Part shown: positions 44,282-53,244 of the stretch, piece after piece | Layout of the letters: each line of letters opens with the position of its first letter | Numbering within the stretch: the first letter of the stretch is position 1 | Assembly (NCBI RefSeq): GCF_002161765.1 | Contig: NZ_NFIN01000005.1 | Span: forward strand, 62,001-126,000 | Direction of reading: 5' to 3' | Source: Bacteroides sp. An322 | GTDB taxonomy: Bacteria; Bacteroidota; Bacteroidia; Bacteroidales; Bacteroidaceae | DNA length: 64,000 nucleotides | Program-made: the position numbers and the translations under genes | The notes under the pieces: generated by a model | Seen by the model: the letters and a program-made list of their open reading frames with translations, nothing else | What the model was told of the DNA's origin: nothing | Databases searched by the model: none

Positions 44282-45664
44282 TCATTTTTTCCGTTTTTCA
44301 TTCAGCTTGCCGATGATTTCCTTCATCTTTTGCTCGCCTAAGGGATAGCCGATGACGAAGAGCATCGAGACGAATGCCGCCGCTCCGGGAAGCCAGCTCA
44401 GGAACATCTTGATGCCTTGGATGGTCTCGGCGCTCTGCTCGGCGTTCGCCTGGAAACCGAAGTAGGAGAGGAGCCAGCCCGTCACCGCTGTGCCTATCGC
44501 CCAACCGAACTTCTGGCTCATCGATGAAGCACTGAAGATAAGCCCCGTGGCACGGTTCCCGCTGCGCAACTCCGAATAGTCGGCGCAGTCGGCGTACATC
44601 GACCACAAGAGCGGGAAGATGCTTCCGGCGCAGATGCTGATGAGGCATTGGAAGACGAATATCCACACGAGGTCGTCCTTGTCGAACCAGTAAAAGACGA
44701 TGCTGAGTGCCGTAGCCGCGAGCATCGCGATGGCGAAGGTGTTCTTCTTGCCGATGCGGTTGCTGACCGGAGCAGCCAACACCACGCCGATGATGTTCGC
44801 CGCCTGTCCTACGGAGAGGAACAACCCGCTCAGCACGAACGACATCCCGAAGAGCGAAATGACGTGGTAGTCCGCCTCCACGATGTAGTATTTAAAGTAG
44901 TACACCGCCGCCCCGTCTCGGATAGAATTGAAGACTAACGAAGCGATTCCCGCGCCGAACAGAATCCACCACGGGCGGTTGTGGAACAGGTCGCGCACGT
45001 CGTCCTTCAGCGAAGTCTTCGCCTCGTTGATAGGCTTCACCCGCTCTTTGGTCCACGAGAAGCAGCCCAAGAAAAGCACGACGCACATCACGGCGATGAC
45101 CGCCACAGCCATCAGCCAGCCGTGCTGTTGCGCCACAGGGTCGGAACTGTGCCCGCTGAAGGCGTTCGCCATGGGCATAAACAGCAAGAGGGCGATGAAG
45201 CTGCCGATGTAGGCGAACATCATGCGGAACGTCGAAAGCGTGCCGCGCTCCTTCGGGTCGGGGCTCATCACGCCCAGCAGCGATGCGTAGGGCACGTTGA
45301 TGCCCGAATAGACCATCATCATCAGCGAGTAGGTGATGTAGGCGTAGACCAGCTTGCCCGCCTCGCCGAAGGGAGGGGTATAGAACGTAAGCATGCCGAT
45401 GAGCCCGAACGGAACGGCGAGGAAGAGCAGGTAGGGGCGGAACTTTCCCCAGCGGCTCGACGTGCGGTCGGCGATGATGCCGATAACGGGGTCGAACACC
45501 GAGTCCCACACGCGGGTGACGAGGAACATCGTCCCCACCATAGCCGCCGGAAGCCCGAACACGTCGGTATAGAAAATCATCAGGTAGGCGCCGAACAGCT
45601 TCCAGAACATCGAGGAAGCCATGTCGCCCAGCCCGTATCCGATTTTTTCTTTGAGTTTGATCAT
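44282..45664 (-). CDS. GPH-family glycoside/cation symporter
   Basis: Inner-membrane MFS symporter of 460 residues, of the glycoside-pentoside-hexuronide:cation group, with twelve predicted TM segments. The N-terminal KEKIGYGLGDMASSMFWKLFGAYLMIFYTDVFG and the later VTRVWDSVFDPVIGIIADRTSSRWGKFRPY are family signatures (the conserved DP-IG-DRT-WGKFR motif). I took the ATG at 45664, which gives the usual MIKLKEKIGYG start; the frame is open to 45751. In the PUL it most likely carries mannobiose from periplasm to cytosol. Confidence 0.9.
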   Translation of the reverse strand: MIKLKEKIGYGLGDMASSMFWKLFGAYLMIFYTDVFGLPAAMVGTMFLVTRVWDSVFDPVIGIIADRTSSRWGKFRPYLLFLAVPFGLIGMLTFYTPPFGEAGKLVYAYITYSLMMMVYSGINVPYASLLGVMSPDPKERGTLSTFRMMFAYIGSFIALLLFMPMANAFSGHSSDPVAQQHGWLMAVAVIAVMCVVLFLGCFSWTKERVKPINEAKTSLKDDVRDLFHNRPWWILFGAGIASLVFNSIRDGAAVYYFKYYIVEADYHVISLFGMSFVLSGLFLSVGQAANIIGVVLAAPVSNRIGKKNTFAIAMLAATALSIVFYWFDKDDLVWIFVFQCLISICAGSIFPLLWSMYADCADYSELRSGNRATGLIFSASSMSQKFGWAIGTAVTGWLLSYFGFQANAEQSAETIQGIKMFLSWLPGAAAFVSMLFVIGYPLGEQKMKEIIGKLNEKRKK

Positions 45665-45790
45665 GGTTCTTTTTGTTGTTTTGTTGAAAATGGAATGTTT
45701 GTTTATTGTCACGCCGGATTGCAAATCACGGATGAGCGGAAGATTTGCCAAGAGCGGTTACGTATCGTTGAGCCTCTTCAAGGCTCTATT

Positions 45791-46110
45791 GCGAAAGCTC
45801 GCCCACGTCGTGGGGACGAAATCTCAGCCTGCGAAAGCTCCCCCACGCCGTGGGGACGGAATCCCAGCCTGCGAAAGCTCCCTGCACGTTGCAGGACGGA
45901 ATCCCGGCTTGGGAAAGCTTGCCCACGCTGTGGGGACGGAATCCCGGCTTGGGAAAGCTTGCCCACGCTGTGGGGACGGAATCCCGGCTTGGGAAAGCTT
46001 GCCCACGGCGTGGGGACGGAATCCCGGCTTGGGAAAGCTTCGCCACGCTGTGGGGACGGAATCCCAGCTTGGGAAAGCTCGCCCACGCCGTGGGGAAGGA
46101 ATTGCAGGCT
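45791..46110. repeat. Eight-copy 40-bp tandem array
   Basis: Eight contiguous units of exactly 40 bases. Their second decamers begin at 45801, 45841, 45881, 45921, 45961, 46001, 46041 and 46081. A typical unit is GGGAAAGCTTGCCCACGCTG, TGGGGACGGAATCCCGGCTT. Bases 11-25 form a stem (CCCCAC-GCC-GTGGGG in unit 2). Unit 3 has CCTGCA-CGT-TGCAGG instead, so four base pairs changed on both sides. The array abuts the GH130 stop at 46111 and is 126 bases from the symporter start. The period is not a multiple of three, so I do not treat it as coding. Confidence 0.95.
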
Positions 46111-47277
46111 TTATTTCTTCAGGTTCTTGTCGATAAGCCGCTTCAGCGTCTCTACCGAGGCGGTGGTGGTCAAGCCGTCTTGGGGCGTGTTCATGCAGTA
46201 GTCTACCAACTTGTCGACGGTGGAAACCGCTACGTGCATCCGCGTGTCGGACGAAGCGTAGTAGATGTACACTGTGCCGTCGTCGTCGGCAATCCAGCCG
46301 TTGGTGAAGAGCACGTTCGACACGTCGCCCACGCGTTCTTCACCTTCGGGAGCCATGAAGTAGCCGCCCGGCGAAGCGATAAGTTCGCTCGGGTCTTCCA
46401 AAGAAGTCATATACATATATAATACGTAGCGCAGCCCGGCGGCACATCCGCGTACGCCGTGAGCCAAATGCAGCCAGCCTTTCGGAGTCTTGATAGGGTG
46501 CGGTCCCTCGCCGTTCTTCACTTCCTTGATGGTGTGGTAGTAGCGGAGGTCGATGATTTTCTCTTCCTTCACTTCGGCATGCGTGATGTCGTCAATCAGT
46601 GCCCAGCCGATTCCTCCTCCGCTTCCGGCATCGATGAATCCGTCTTGTGGACGGGTGTAGAGGGCGTATTTGCCGTTGACAAATTCGGGATGAAGCACGA
46701 CGTTACGCTGCTGGCTCTTCGATTTCAGGTCGGGCAGGCGTTCCCATGTCTTCAAGTCTTTGGTGCGGGCGATGCCTGCAGTGGCTGTAGCAGAAGAGAG
46801 GTCGCCTGCCGGAGCATTGTTGTCATGGCGTTCGGCACAGAATATGCCGTATATCCAACCGTCTTCGTGGGCGGTGAGGCGCATGTCGTAGATATTGGTG
46901 GCGGGGATGACGTCATCGGGCATCGTTACGGGGTAGTCCCAAAAGCGGAAGTTGTCTACCCCGTTGGGGCTTTCCGCTACGGCGAAGAACGACTTGCGGT
47001 CGGCTCCTTCCACGCGGGCTACGAGGAGGTATTTTCCGTTCCATTTAATCGCTCCCGAATTGAGCACGGCGTTCATTCCGATGCGTTCCATCAGGTAGGG
47101 ATTGGTGCGTTCGTCGAGGTCGTACCGCCAGAAGACGGGCGTGTGGGCTGCTGTCAGAACGGGGTATTTATAACGTGTGTACACGCCGTTGCTTTCGGCT
47201 ACGGGTTCGTTTTTGCGGGTAATCAGAGCCTCGTGGCGTGCAAATAGGTCTTTTACTTTTTCTTCAAACTGAGTCAT
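46111..47277 (-). CDS. GH130 mannosyl-glucose phosphorylase
   Basis: Cytosolic 4-O-beta-mannosyl-glucose phosphorylase of 388 residues, giving alpha-mannose 1-phosphate and glucose. The five-bladed propeller begins [23 protein letters not shown], as in the Bacteroides fragilis enzyme of the mannan pathway; [28 protein letters not shown], the general acid region IYDMRLT and [19 protein letters not shown] are further GH130_1 marks. No signal peptide. It completes the epimerase route encoded by its neighbours. Its stop is adjacent to the 40-bp array. Confidence 0.94.
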   Translation of the reverse strand: MTQFEEKVKDLFARHEALITRKNEPVAESNGVYTRYKYPVLTAAHTPVFWRYDLDERTNPYLMERIGMNAVLNSGAIKWNGKYLLVARVEGADRKSFFAVAESPNGVDNFRFWDYPVTMPDDVIPATNIYDMRLTAHEDGWIYGIFCAERHDNNAPAGDLSSATATAGIARTKDLKTWERLPDLKSKSQQRNVVLHPEFVNGKYALYTRPQDGFIDAGSGGGIGWALIDDITHAEVKEEKIIDLRYYHTIKEVKNGEGPHPIKTPKGWLHLAHGVRGCAAGLRYVLYMYMTSLEDPSELIASPGGYFMAPEGEERVGDVSNVLFTNGWIADDDGTVYIYYASSDTRMHVAVSTVDKLVDYCMNTPQDGLTTTASVETLKRLIDKNLKK

Positions 47278-47307
47278 ATTCGTGGTTGTTTATGGGTTGA
47301 TGTTTTT

Positions 47308-47430
47308 ATGGCACACAGATGACACAGAAGGACACGGATGAACACAGATTTTTATTTTTTCTAAGATGACACAGCATTGCAAAATATATTCTGTGTAAAT
47401 CTGTGTTCGTCTGTGTCATCTGTGTGCTAT
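47308..47430. repeat. Quasi-repeat hairpin, ACACAGATG type
   Basis: GCACACAGATGACACAG (47311-47327) pairs exactly with 47411-47427; a second stretch, GAACACAGATTT (about 47340-47351), pairs with AAATCTGTGTTC (47397-47408). A bulge holds GGACACGG. It is 5 bases from the GH26 stop. Confidence 0.9.
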
Positions 47431-47435
47431 TTAAT

Positions 47436-48536
47436 TTACTTTTTCATATCTCCGGCGAAGAGGGTTTTCGGGTCGTTGTAGAACGTCACGAAGTCTTTCT
47501 CCGACACTTGTCCCGGATAGGGGGCGTAGAAATGGTTTTCGCGTTCGCGGGCGTTGCGCCATACCAGTACGTAGCTGATTGGGTATTTCTGGATGACGGG
47601 CATCAGCGTCTGCGTCCACCACGTAGAGTCGGGGATGGTCTCGAATCCGGTTTCGGTGACGGCGATGGCTTTATCGTGCGCCTTGCCTATTTCGGTCATA
47701 ATGCGGAGCGAGCGGTCTAAGGCTTTTTCGTAATCGTCTTTATTAAATTGGTAAGCGTCTACGCCGATAAGGTCAACGATGCTGTCGCCCGGATAGCGTT
47801 CCAAGTACTGGGTGGTGTCGTTCGGTTCCGTGCCCGGCGAGTATGCCCACAGCAGTTGGTCGGCGCCTTTTTCCTTCATCCGGTTGTAGGTGATGCTCCA
47901 CAACGCCTTATATTCTTCGGTAGAGCAAAGCTTCTGTCCCCACCAGAACCAGCTTCCGGTGTGTTCGTGCCACGGGCGGAAGAGGACGGGGATTTTTGTT
48001 CCGTCTGCCGTGCGGATGGAGTTCATATAGTCTGCCGCGCGGTCCAGCCACGTAATGAATTTCTCGTGGTTGGCTCCGCCGGGCAATACGGAGCGCACGA
48101 CGGTAGAATCGGACACGTCCCAGGTGTCTTTTCCCGTCAGCGGATTGTCGAGGTGCCAGCTGAACGACACCATTCCGCCCCGTTCGTATTGTGCCACAGC
48201 TTCGCGGCGGATGCGGTCGAACGATACTTTGTCGAGATTGACGCTGTCGCCTAATTCGATATGTCCCAAGTCGAACGACATCACGGCGGGATAATCTCCG
48301 CACACGCTTTTCACGTCGCTGCGTCCTTCGTCTCCGTCCCAGCCGATGCCGTAGACAGGGTCATCGTGGTGTCCGAACATAAACACGCCTTTCTGCGGGA
48401 GCGTTTTCAGTGTCTGAAGCATCGCGAGCGCTTCGGGAGTGCGTTCGGGCTTCGGTGTTTCTTTTTGTTGCGGGGCGCAAGCGGTCATCGAAGCGATGAG
48501 GCAGGTGCCCGCAAGGATTGTATGGATTGGTTTCAT
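47436..48536 (-). CDS. GH26 beta-mannanase lipoprotein (mannobiohydrolase-type)
   Basis: A 366-residue lipoprotein (leader ending SMTAC, lipidated Cys20) with a GH26 catalytic barrel. Acid/base E191 is in RPWHEHTGSWFWWG, nucleophile E295 in AVTETGFE; FMFGHHDDPVYGIGW and VMSFDLGHIEL are family marks. Without an extra domain it resembles the periplasmic GH26 of known Bacteroides mannan loci, which releases mannobiose from imported chains; this division of labour is inferred. Second of two GH26 genes in a row. Confidence 0.92.
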   Translation of the reverse strand: MKPIHTILAGTCLIASMTACAPQQKETPKPERTPEALAMLQTLKTLPQKGVFMFGHHDDPVYGIGWDGDEGRSDVKSVCGDYPAVMSFDLGHIELGDSVNLDKVSFDRIRREAVAQYERGGMVSFSWHLDNPLTGKDTWDVSDSTVVRSVLPGGANHEKFITWLDRAADYMNSIRTADGTKIPVLFRPWHEHTGSWFWWGQKLCSTEEYKALWSITYNRMKEKGADQLLWAYSPGTEPNDTTQYLERYPGDSIVDLIGVDAYQFNKDDYEKALDRSLRIMTEIGKAHDKAIAVTETGFETIPDSTWWTQTLMPVIQKYPISYVLVWRNARERENHFYAPYPGQVSEKDFVTFYNDPKTLFAGDMKK

Positions 48537-48553
48537 AAGTCTTCCGGTATTTC

Positions 48554-48654
48554 ATCGAACACAGAGGCACAGAGACACAGAGTTTTTTAGTTTGAGAATA
48601 CGAAGTTCGCAAAGTTAGTTTATCTCTCTGTGTCTTCGTGTTTCTGTGTTCGAT
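48554..48654. repeat. Quasi-repeat hairpin, ACACAGAGGC type
   Basis: ATCGAACACAGAGGCACAGA and on (48554-48582) pairs with 48624-48654 (ending TTTCTGTGTTCGAT), 28-30 bp with two mismatches or bulges. Located between the two GH26 genes, 9 bases from the stop at 48664. Confidence 0.9.
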
Positions 48655-48663
48655 ATATTACAT

Positions 48664-50028
48664 TTATTTGAATTCGCCGCGTTTGATTACGTAGTCTTGG
48701 CTCATCGCGTCTTCCCACCAAGCTTGGTCGGCGTGCGGGGTAGTGCTGTTGTCCGCATCATACCACGGCATAAACCACGACCAGCGTGCGCCGGCATTCC
48801 ATTGTTCGGAAAGCAGTCCGACGGTAGAGTCGGTGTATTCCGAGTAGCCGCATTCGCTCAAGGTAATCATCTTGTTGCCGAAATCGTTTACGAGGGTTTG
48901 GTATTGCGTTCCGCAGTCGGCGGCATCGTTTCCGTAGAGGTCACGTCCGATGATGTCTACATACGCGTCACCCGGATACCAGTCGGTATCGCCTGTTTCG
49001 CTGGTCCATACCCAAATCAGGTTATTCAAACCTTGCGTTTTGAAGTAATCAAACATCTGAATCCAAAGTTTCTTGAAGCTGTCGGCGTTCTTGCCCCACC
49101 AGAACCAACCTCCTGCCGCTTCGTGCAGCGGACGCCAGATGACGGGGATGTTGGCATCGTGCAGTTGCTTAAGATAACCTGCTATTTTTTCTAAGTCGGC
49201 TTGTACGGTGCGGTATTCCCATGTACCTTCAGTAAAAGCGTTATCGATGTTGAATGCCGTTTCGCTCAAGGTTGAGGTATAGTTGTTCGCATCGGTATCG
49301 CCTTCGGTTTTCGGAACATTCCAGTGCCACATGGCAAGTACGATGCCTCCGTTGTCCCACCACTCTTTTACCGGTGTGATGTCGGAGTAGTCCATCCAAC
49401 TGGAAGGTGAAGCAGCTAAGTGCAGGTAGTCGAAACAGTTCATAGCCGGGTATTGTCCGGTCCATTGGTACACTTGTTCGGCATCGGCGGTATTCCAACT
49501 TCCGGTCTGTCCCGATACACCGTCTACAGCCATTGTAGCGGAAAGGGTGCGGGTCTCGAAGTTTTCCACCAAGAAATCGTACACTTGTTGCGCTTCAGCG
49601 GTCAGTGAGTTTACCGGTGTCGCGTCAAGTCCGGTTGTGCAGAGTGTCAAGCTTACTTCGGGTGCAGGCATTTGATTGGGACCTGTTACCAGTCCGGCAG
49701 GGACAGTAAGGGTGTAAGTAGCTCCGCGGTTGGGGCAGTTTGCCACAATGGTCAACGTGTTGCTTATTCCGATAACATCGGCGCTTACCACAGTTCCATT
49801 GTCGGATATGCTGATTTGGTTAGCATCTTCGGAAGCGAAATAGATGTTCTTGTCGTATTGCAAGGTGACGGTTACATTGCCTGTTTTCACGGTGCTTCCC
49901 GTTTCAGGAGTTGCCGATACGAATACCGGAGCATCCACTTGCGCGATGTCATGTTCTACGTCAGTGTCGCAAGCGGCAAATAAAAAGGCTGCCGCAGCGA
50001 GGGTATATAATAAATGTAGTTTTTTCAT
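48664..50028 (-). CDS. GH26 endo-beta-mannanase, surface lipoprotein
   Basis: A 454-residue lipoprotein: leader ending FAAC (Cys20) and an acidic DTDVEHD stretch, which may act as a surface-export signal. An Ig-like (Big_5) domain follows at about 32-131, then a GH26 barrel with acid/base E303 (RPLHEAAGGWFWWG) and nucleophile E392 (TLSECGYSEY). The added N-terminal domain and acidic signal suggest a cell-surface endo-mannanase. Its start is 10 bases downstream of the SGBP stop at 50038, so it belongs to the susC-led transcript. Confidence 0.93.
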   Translation of the reverse strand: MKKLHLLYTLAAAAFLFAACDTDVEHDIAQVDAPVFVSATPETGSTVKTGNVTVTLQYDKNIYFASEDANQISISDNGTVVSADVIGISNTLTIVANCPNRGATYTLTVPAGLVTGPNQMPAPEVSLTLCTTGLDATPVNSLTAEAQQVYDFLVENFETRTLSATMAVDGVSGQTGSWNTADAEQVYQWTGQYPAMNCFDYLHLAASPSSWMDYSDITPVKEWWDNGGIVLAMWHWNVPKTEGDTDANNYTSTLSETAFNIDNAFTEGTWEYRTVQADLEKIAGYLKQLHDANIPVIWRPLHEAAGGWFWWGKNADSFKKLWIQMFDYFKTQGLNNLIWVWTSETGDTDWYPGDAYVDIIGRDLYGNDAADCGTQYQTLVNDFGNKMITLSECGYSEYTDSTVGLLSEQWNAGARWSWFMPWYDADNSTTPHADQAWWEDAMSQDYVIKRGEFK

Positions 50029-50037
50029 AAGGCTTCA

Positions 50038-51948
50038 TTAATTAAGTATGGTAACCGATTCAATGGTATAGTTCTTTCCTTTTACAATCAGTCCGCCCGA
50101 TTGGATTTGGCTCAGGATATTCTCGTTGACCGTCATCGTGAATGAGTCGCCAGAAAGTGAGAATCCGTCGTATGCCGGGTCAATCGAACTCCAACTGCTG
50201 TTTTGGAAAGCTCCTTGTGCGTCTGCTCCGATATTGGAGATGTAGACGGTGATGATAGAGCCTACGTGTGCATCGGCAAAGAGTTCGCTGCCTAATTGTA
50301 CGTAACCTTCCCAGTTTCCTGCGTTTACGGCAGGTCCGGCATAGATAACAACAGCAGAGCCGTCAACGATATTAATCGTATAAGGCATTTCGCCGTTCGA
50401 AGAAACGAGGGTCAGTGTGGCATTGCCCGATACATCGGCAGGCAGGGAAACAAGGAGGCTTCCGTCTCGCACGATATACTGCACGGTGTTTCCGTTCAGT
50501 TGTACAGAGGTTAGCTTGTCACCGTTTTCGATGCTTACTTCAAGCAGTGCGCCCGACTTAATGTCGCCTTCTTGCCAAGAAGTGATGTAGCAGCATTGCG
50601 GCTTGGTTACGTTCAAAGCAGGACAAGCGATGGTTTCACCGTTTGCCATGGTGACGGTAACGCTTACTTCGCCTTCTGCAGTAGTGATGGGTACTTCGAT
50701 ATTCGGTGTTGCGCTTGGTGTTACCGCAACAGCTTCCCCGTCGCCGAATGTAATGGAAGCGATAAGGTCAAGGTTGCTTCCGCTCAGCGTTACGTTTTCA
50801 CCAGCTGATACGGTTGCCGGATTGTATCCACTTACTACGGGTTTCAATGTTTCGATGGCTACAGATACTTGTTTGCCGCTTCCGGTGTTCAGCATCAGGT
50901 TTCCGCTTTGTGCCGTTTCGGGCATAACGACGGTCACTTGTTCTTCGGTTTGCGACGTTAAAGCTATAGGCTCAGCTACATTGGGGAAAGTAACATTGGT
51001 AATCAGTTCCATGTTTTTTCCTGTCAAGGTGAGGGTGCTTCCTGCACGAAGTCCGGTGGCAGGAGTTGCTTTCACTTCGGTTGGTACAGCCATAGTCAAA
51101 TGGGCTATGGTTACTTCTACCCCCGATGCCGGAATCATGACAACATCTCCATCGGCTGCATCGGCAGGGATTTCGAAGCGAAGAGTTTCATTGTTGGTTA
51201 TTGCAAATTCAGCTTCACTTCCATTGGCGGTCCGTACTTGTTTCACCAAATTCAAGTGTTGTCCCTGTATCTCTATCGCATTGCCCGGTTTGGCATTGTT
51301 CAGTTGGCTGACGTTATTCACCGAAGGAAGGGTGACCGTCAGTTCTTCTTCCGAATAGATTTGGTTCGGAATGTCTGCCGTGTCCGAAAGGATGATAAGT
51401 CCGCTTTGTGCTTCTTCGGGCACGGTCAGTGTGATGCGCTGGCGGGTATGTTCGATGAAGTCGGTGCAGTCCACTTCCACTTCATCGGCGAAAATCACTT
51501 TCTGCATCAAGTTCAGGTAGTCGCCTGTGATAGTAAGGGTTTCTCCTGGAAGTACGCTTGTGGGACTGAAGCTATCCAGCGTAATAGGTTCAGAATAAGT
51601 TATCTTGGTTTCTGTCTGGATATCTCCGTTAGGCGTTCTTAGGATAACGTATCCTTCTTCGGCTTCCTGCGGAACGGTGACACGGATTTCACGGTCACTA
51701 ATGACTTGTATGTTGGTGATGTCCGCACAGCCGGGAATGGATACAGCGGTCACTTGATTCATACCGCTGCCGATGAAGCGGAGTTCGCCTCCACGTGCCA
51801 CCGGACACGGACCGAATACGTTCAGACTGATACCTCCCGTAAACTGGTTGGTATCTACATCGTCGCCTTGACAGGAGGTGAAGGAGATGCCGCTTCCCGT
51901 AAGAAGCAACCCTGCCAGGCAAAGCGTTAAGATTCTATTTGTTTTCAT
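50038..51948 (-). CDS. IPT/TIG-domain surface glycan-binding lipoprotein (SGBP)
   Basis: A 636-residue lipoprotein (leader ending SFTSC, then QGDDVD). After a first Ig-like part there are about five IPT/TIG repeats of about 80 residues, each with a VxPGxTLTITGxxLxLxxxVxF pattern (for example SVLPGETLTITGDYLNLMQKV and AGSTLTLTGKNMELITNVTF), and a C-terminal domain of about 150 residues with VIYAGPAVNAGNWEGYVQLG that could bind glycan. It takes the SusE position and has no catalytic motif. Confidence 0.85.
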   Translation of the reverse strand: MKTNRILTLCLAGLLLTGSGISFTSCQGDDVDTNQFTGGISLNVFGPCPVARGGELRFIGSGMNQVTAVSIPGCADITNIQVISDREIRVTVPQEAEEGYVILRTPNGDIQTETKITYSEPITLDSFSPTSVLPGETLTITGDYLNLMQKVIFADEVEVDCTDFIEHTRQRITLTVPEEAQSGLIILSDTADIPNQIYSEEELTVTLPSVNNVSQLNNAKPGNAIEIQGQHLNLVKQVRTANGSEAEFAITNNETLRFEIPADAADGDVVMIPASGVEVTIAHLTMAVPTEVKATPATGLRAGSTLTLTGKNMELITNVTFPNVAEPIALTSQTEEQVTVVMPETAQSGNLMLNTGSGKQVSVAIETLKPVVSGYNPATVSAGENVTLSGSNLDLIASITFGDGEAVAVTPSATPNIEVPITTAEGEVSVTVTMANGETIACPALNVTKPQCCYITSWQEGDIKSGALLEVSIENGDKLTSVQLNGNTVQYIVRDGSLLVSLPADVSGNATLTLVSSNGEMPYTINIVDGSAVVIYAGPAVNAGNWEGYVQLGSELFADAHVGSIITVYISNIGADAQGAFQNSSWSSIDPAYDGFSLSGDSFTMTVNENILSQIQSGGLIVKGKNYTIESVTILN

Positions 51949-51967
51949 TGAAAATGCATTTTAAAGG

Positions 51968-53224
51968 TTAATAAATGGGCACAACACGGATGTTGTCGAT
52001 GCAAATAGTCGGGGTACATGCCGTACCGTTTACACCTCCACCGTATACAAAGATAGTCAATCCGGTGATATCTGTAGCGGAAAGTGCGTTAATTGCTGTT
52101 CCGGAAGAGCCGAAACGGAATTCAGACAACGGGATAGTAACCGTAGTCCAGCCGTCGGTAGTATAGCTTCCCGATGATTGCCACGGAATCCAAAGGGCGC
52201 GTGGGAAGGTTTCGTTCTGGAAGAAACTATTGTTCTGGTTTGCGCCGCTTACTTCATTGTTGGTGGTCAGCATAATCTGCATGGCACAGGCACTCCATGC
52301 ATCGGGAACGTTGACTTCAAACTTAAATTGCAGGTTGCTTAAATCTTCAAAATCAGTCAATGTATTCAAATAAGGAGTTGTATTGTCTCCGTTGGGCCAG
52401 TATTCGAATGCGAAATGGCTATCATCCCATGTCCCGTTATCCAAATTGCCTTGGAAAATCAGGTAGTTGTTATCAATAGGCGTCACTTCGGGGAGCGTTC
52501 CGATGGTAGGAGCGTGCCAGCCGTTGTAATTATATAAGGCATCGTCACCGTCGTTGTCAAAATCGAACAGCAAATTACTTTCCATATAGCGGAAGGTCGA
52601 TTTTCCAGTACCGTAGATAGAAGTTGCATTGATATAGCCGGTCGATACGCCTTGCGGAATCATGAAACTTACGGCATTTTGGCTGATGCTGGTGATTTCA
52701 GTTACAGGTACATTGCCCATGGTGATGCTGAGCGGTACGTTCGGGTCATCAATGAAATAATTTCCGTTGATAGTGACTACAGTGCCCGGTGTGGCATATT
52801 CATTCGACATCGAGGTGATTCCCGGAGCAGGAACTTGGATGTTGAAGTCGTATGCTACGGTATCTTTATTAATGTTGACCAAATACATTTTGTTGCTCAC
52901 TACTGAAGGAATGGCAGACGGTACATCCACGATGATGGTGTGGTCGGTCATCAGACTGGTGTTCAGAATGGCTTTTTGGTCATTGAAATACAATTCGTAT
53001 ACACTGCGCAGGTTGTCGCCCACAATACAAATTGTATTCGATAAGTAAGAACCTGTAATCAGCGAGTCTGCTACTTCAGGGTCGGGCAGACGCACGTAAT
53101 GTACCGTGGGCAGCCCTTCGGCTATTTCGTATTTGTCAGGCTCGTCTTCGCATGAAGTCATTGCCACTCCTGCAAAGAAGGTGGTTAATAGAGCCAGACC
53201 TTTGATGTATTTCGTTGCTTTCAT
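51968..53224 (-). CDS. Surface glycan-binding lipoprotein, SusE-position
   Basis: A 418-residue lipoprotein (leader ending AMTSC, then EDEPDKYE). One or two IPT/TIG-like Ig domains occupy about 35-200 (ITSMSNEYATPGTVVTINGNYFIDDP) and a C-terminal carbohydrate-binding-like beta-sandwich runs from about 215 (LLFDFDNDGDDALYNYNGWHAP, WDDSHFAFEYWPNGD, WIPWQSSGSYTTDGWTTVTIPLSEF). The sandwich has Trp residues likely to stack on sugar. It directly follows susD and is probably the main mannan-binding SGBP. Confidence 0.86.
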   Translation of the reverse strand: MKATKYIKGLALLTTFFAGVAMTSCEDEPDKYEIAEGLPTVHYVRLPDPEVADSLITGSYLSNTICIVGDNLRSVYELYFNDQKAILNTSLMTDHTIIVDVPSAIPSVVSNKMYLVNINKDTVAYDFNIQVPAPGITSMSNEYATPGTVVTINGNYFIDDPNVPLSITMGNVPVTEITSISQNAVSFMIPQGVSTGYINATSIYGTGKSTFRYMESNLLFDFDNDGDDALYNYNGWHAPTIGTLPEVTPIDNNYLIFQGNLDNGTWDDSHFAFEYWPNGDNTTPYLNTLTDFEDLSNLQFKFEVNVPDAWSACAMQIMLTTNNEVSGANQNNSFFQNETFPRALWIPWQSSGSYTTDGWTTVTIPLSEFRFGSSGTAINALSATDITGLTIFVYGGGVNGTACTPTICIDNIRVVPIY

Positions 53225-53244
53225 TGCTTGATTGTTTTTTTAGA

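Noticed and set aside
45791-46110. CRISPR array
   Set aside because: The 40-base units are directly joined with no unique spacers, and no cas genes are nearby.
45778-46201. Open frames on both strands through the 40-bp array, giving repetitive Pro/Ser/Arg peptides
   Set aside because: A 40-base period shifts the frame each unit, and lack of stops simply reflects the unit sequence. No start signal or domain.
44981-46201. 406-codon plus-strand frame opposite the symporter and through the array
   Set aside because: Antisense to a well-supported gene, with His/Arg/Glu-rich low-complexity translation.
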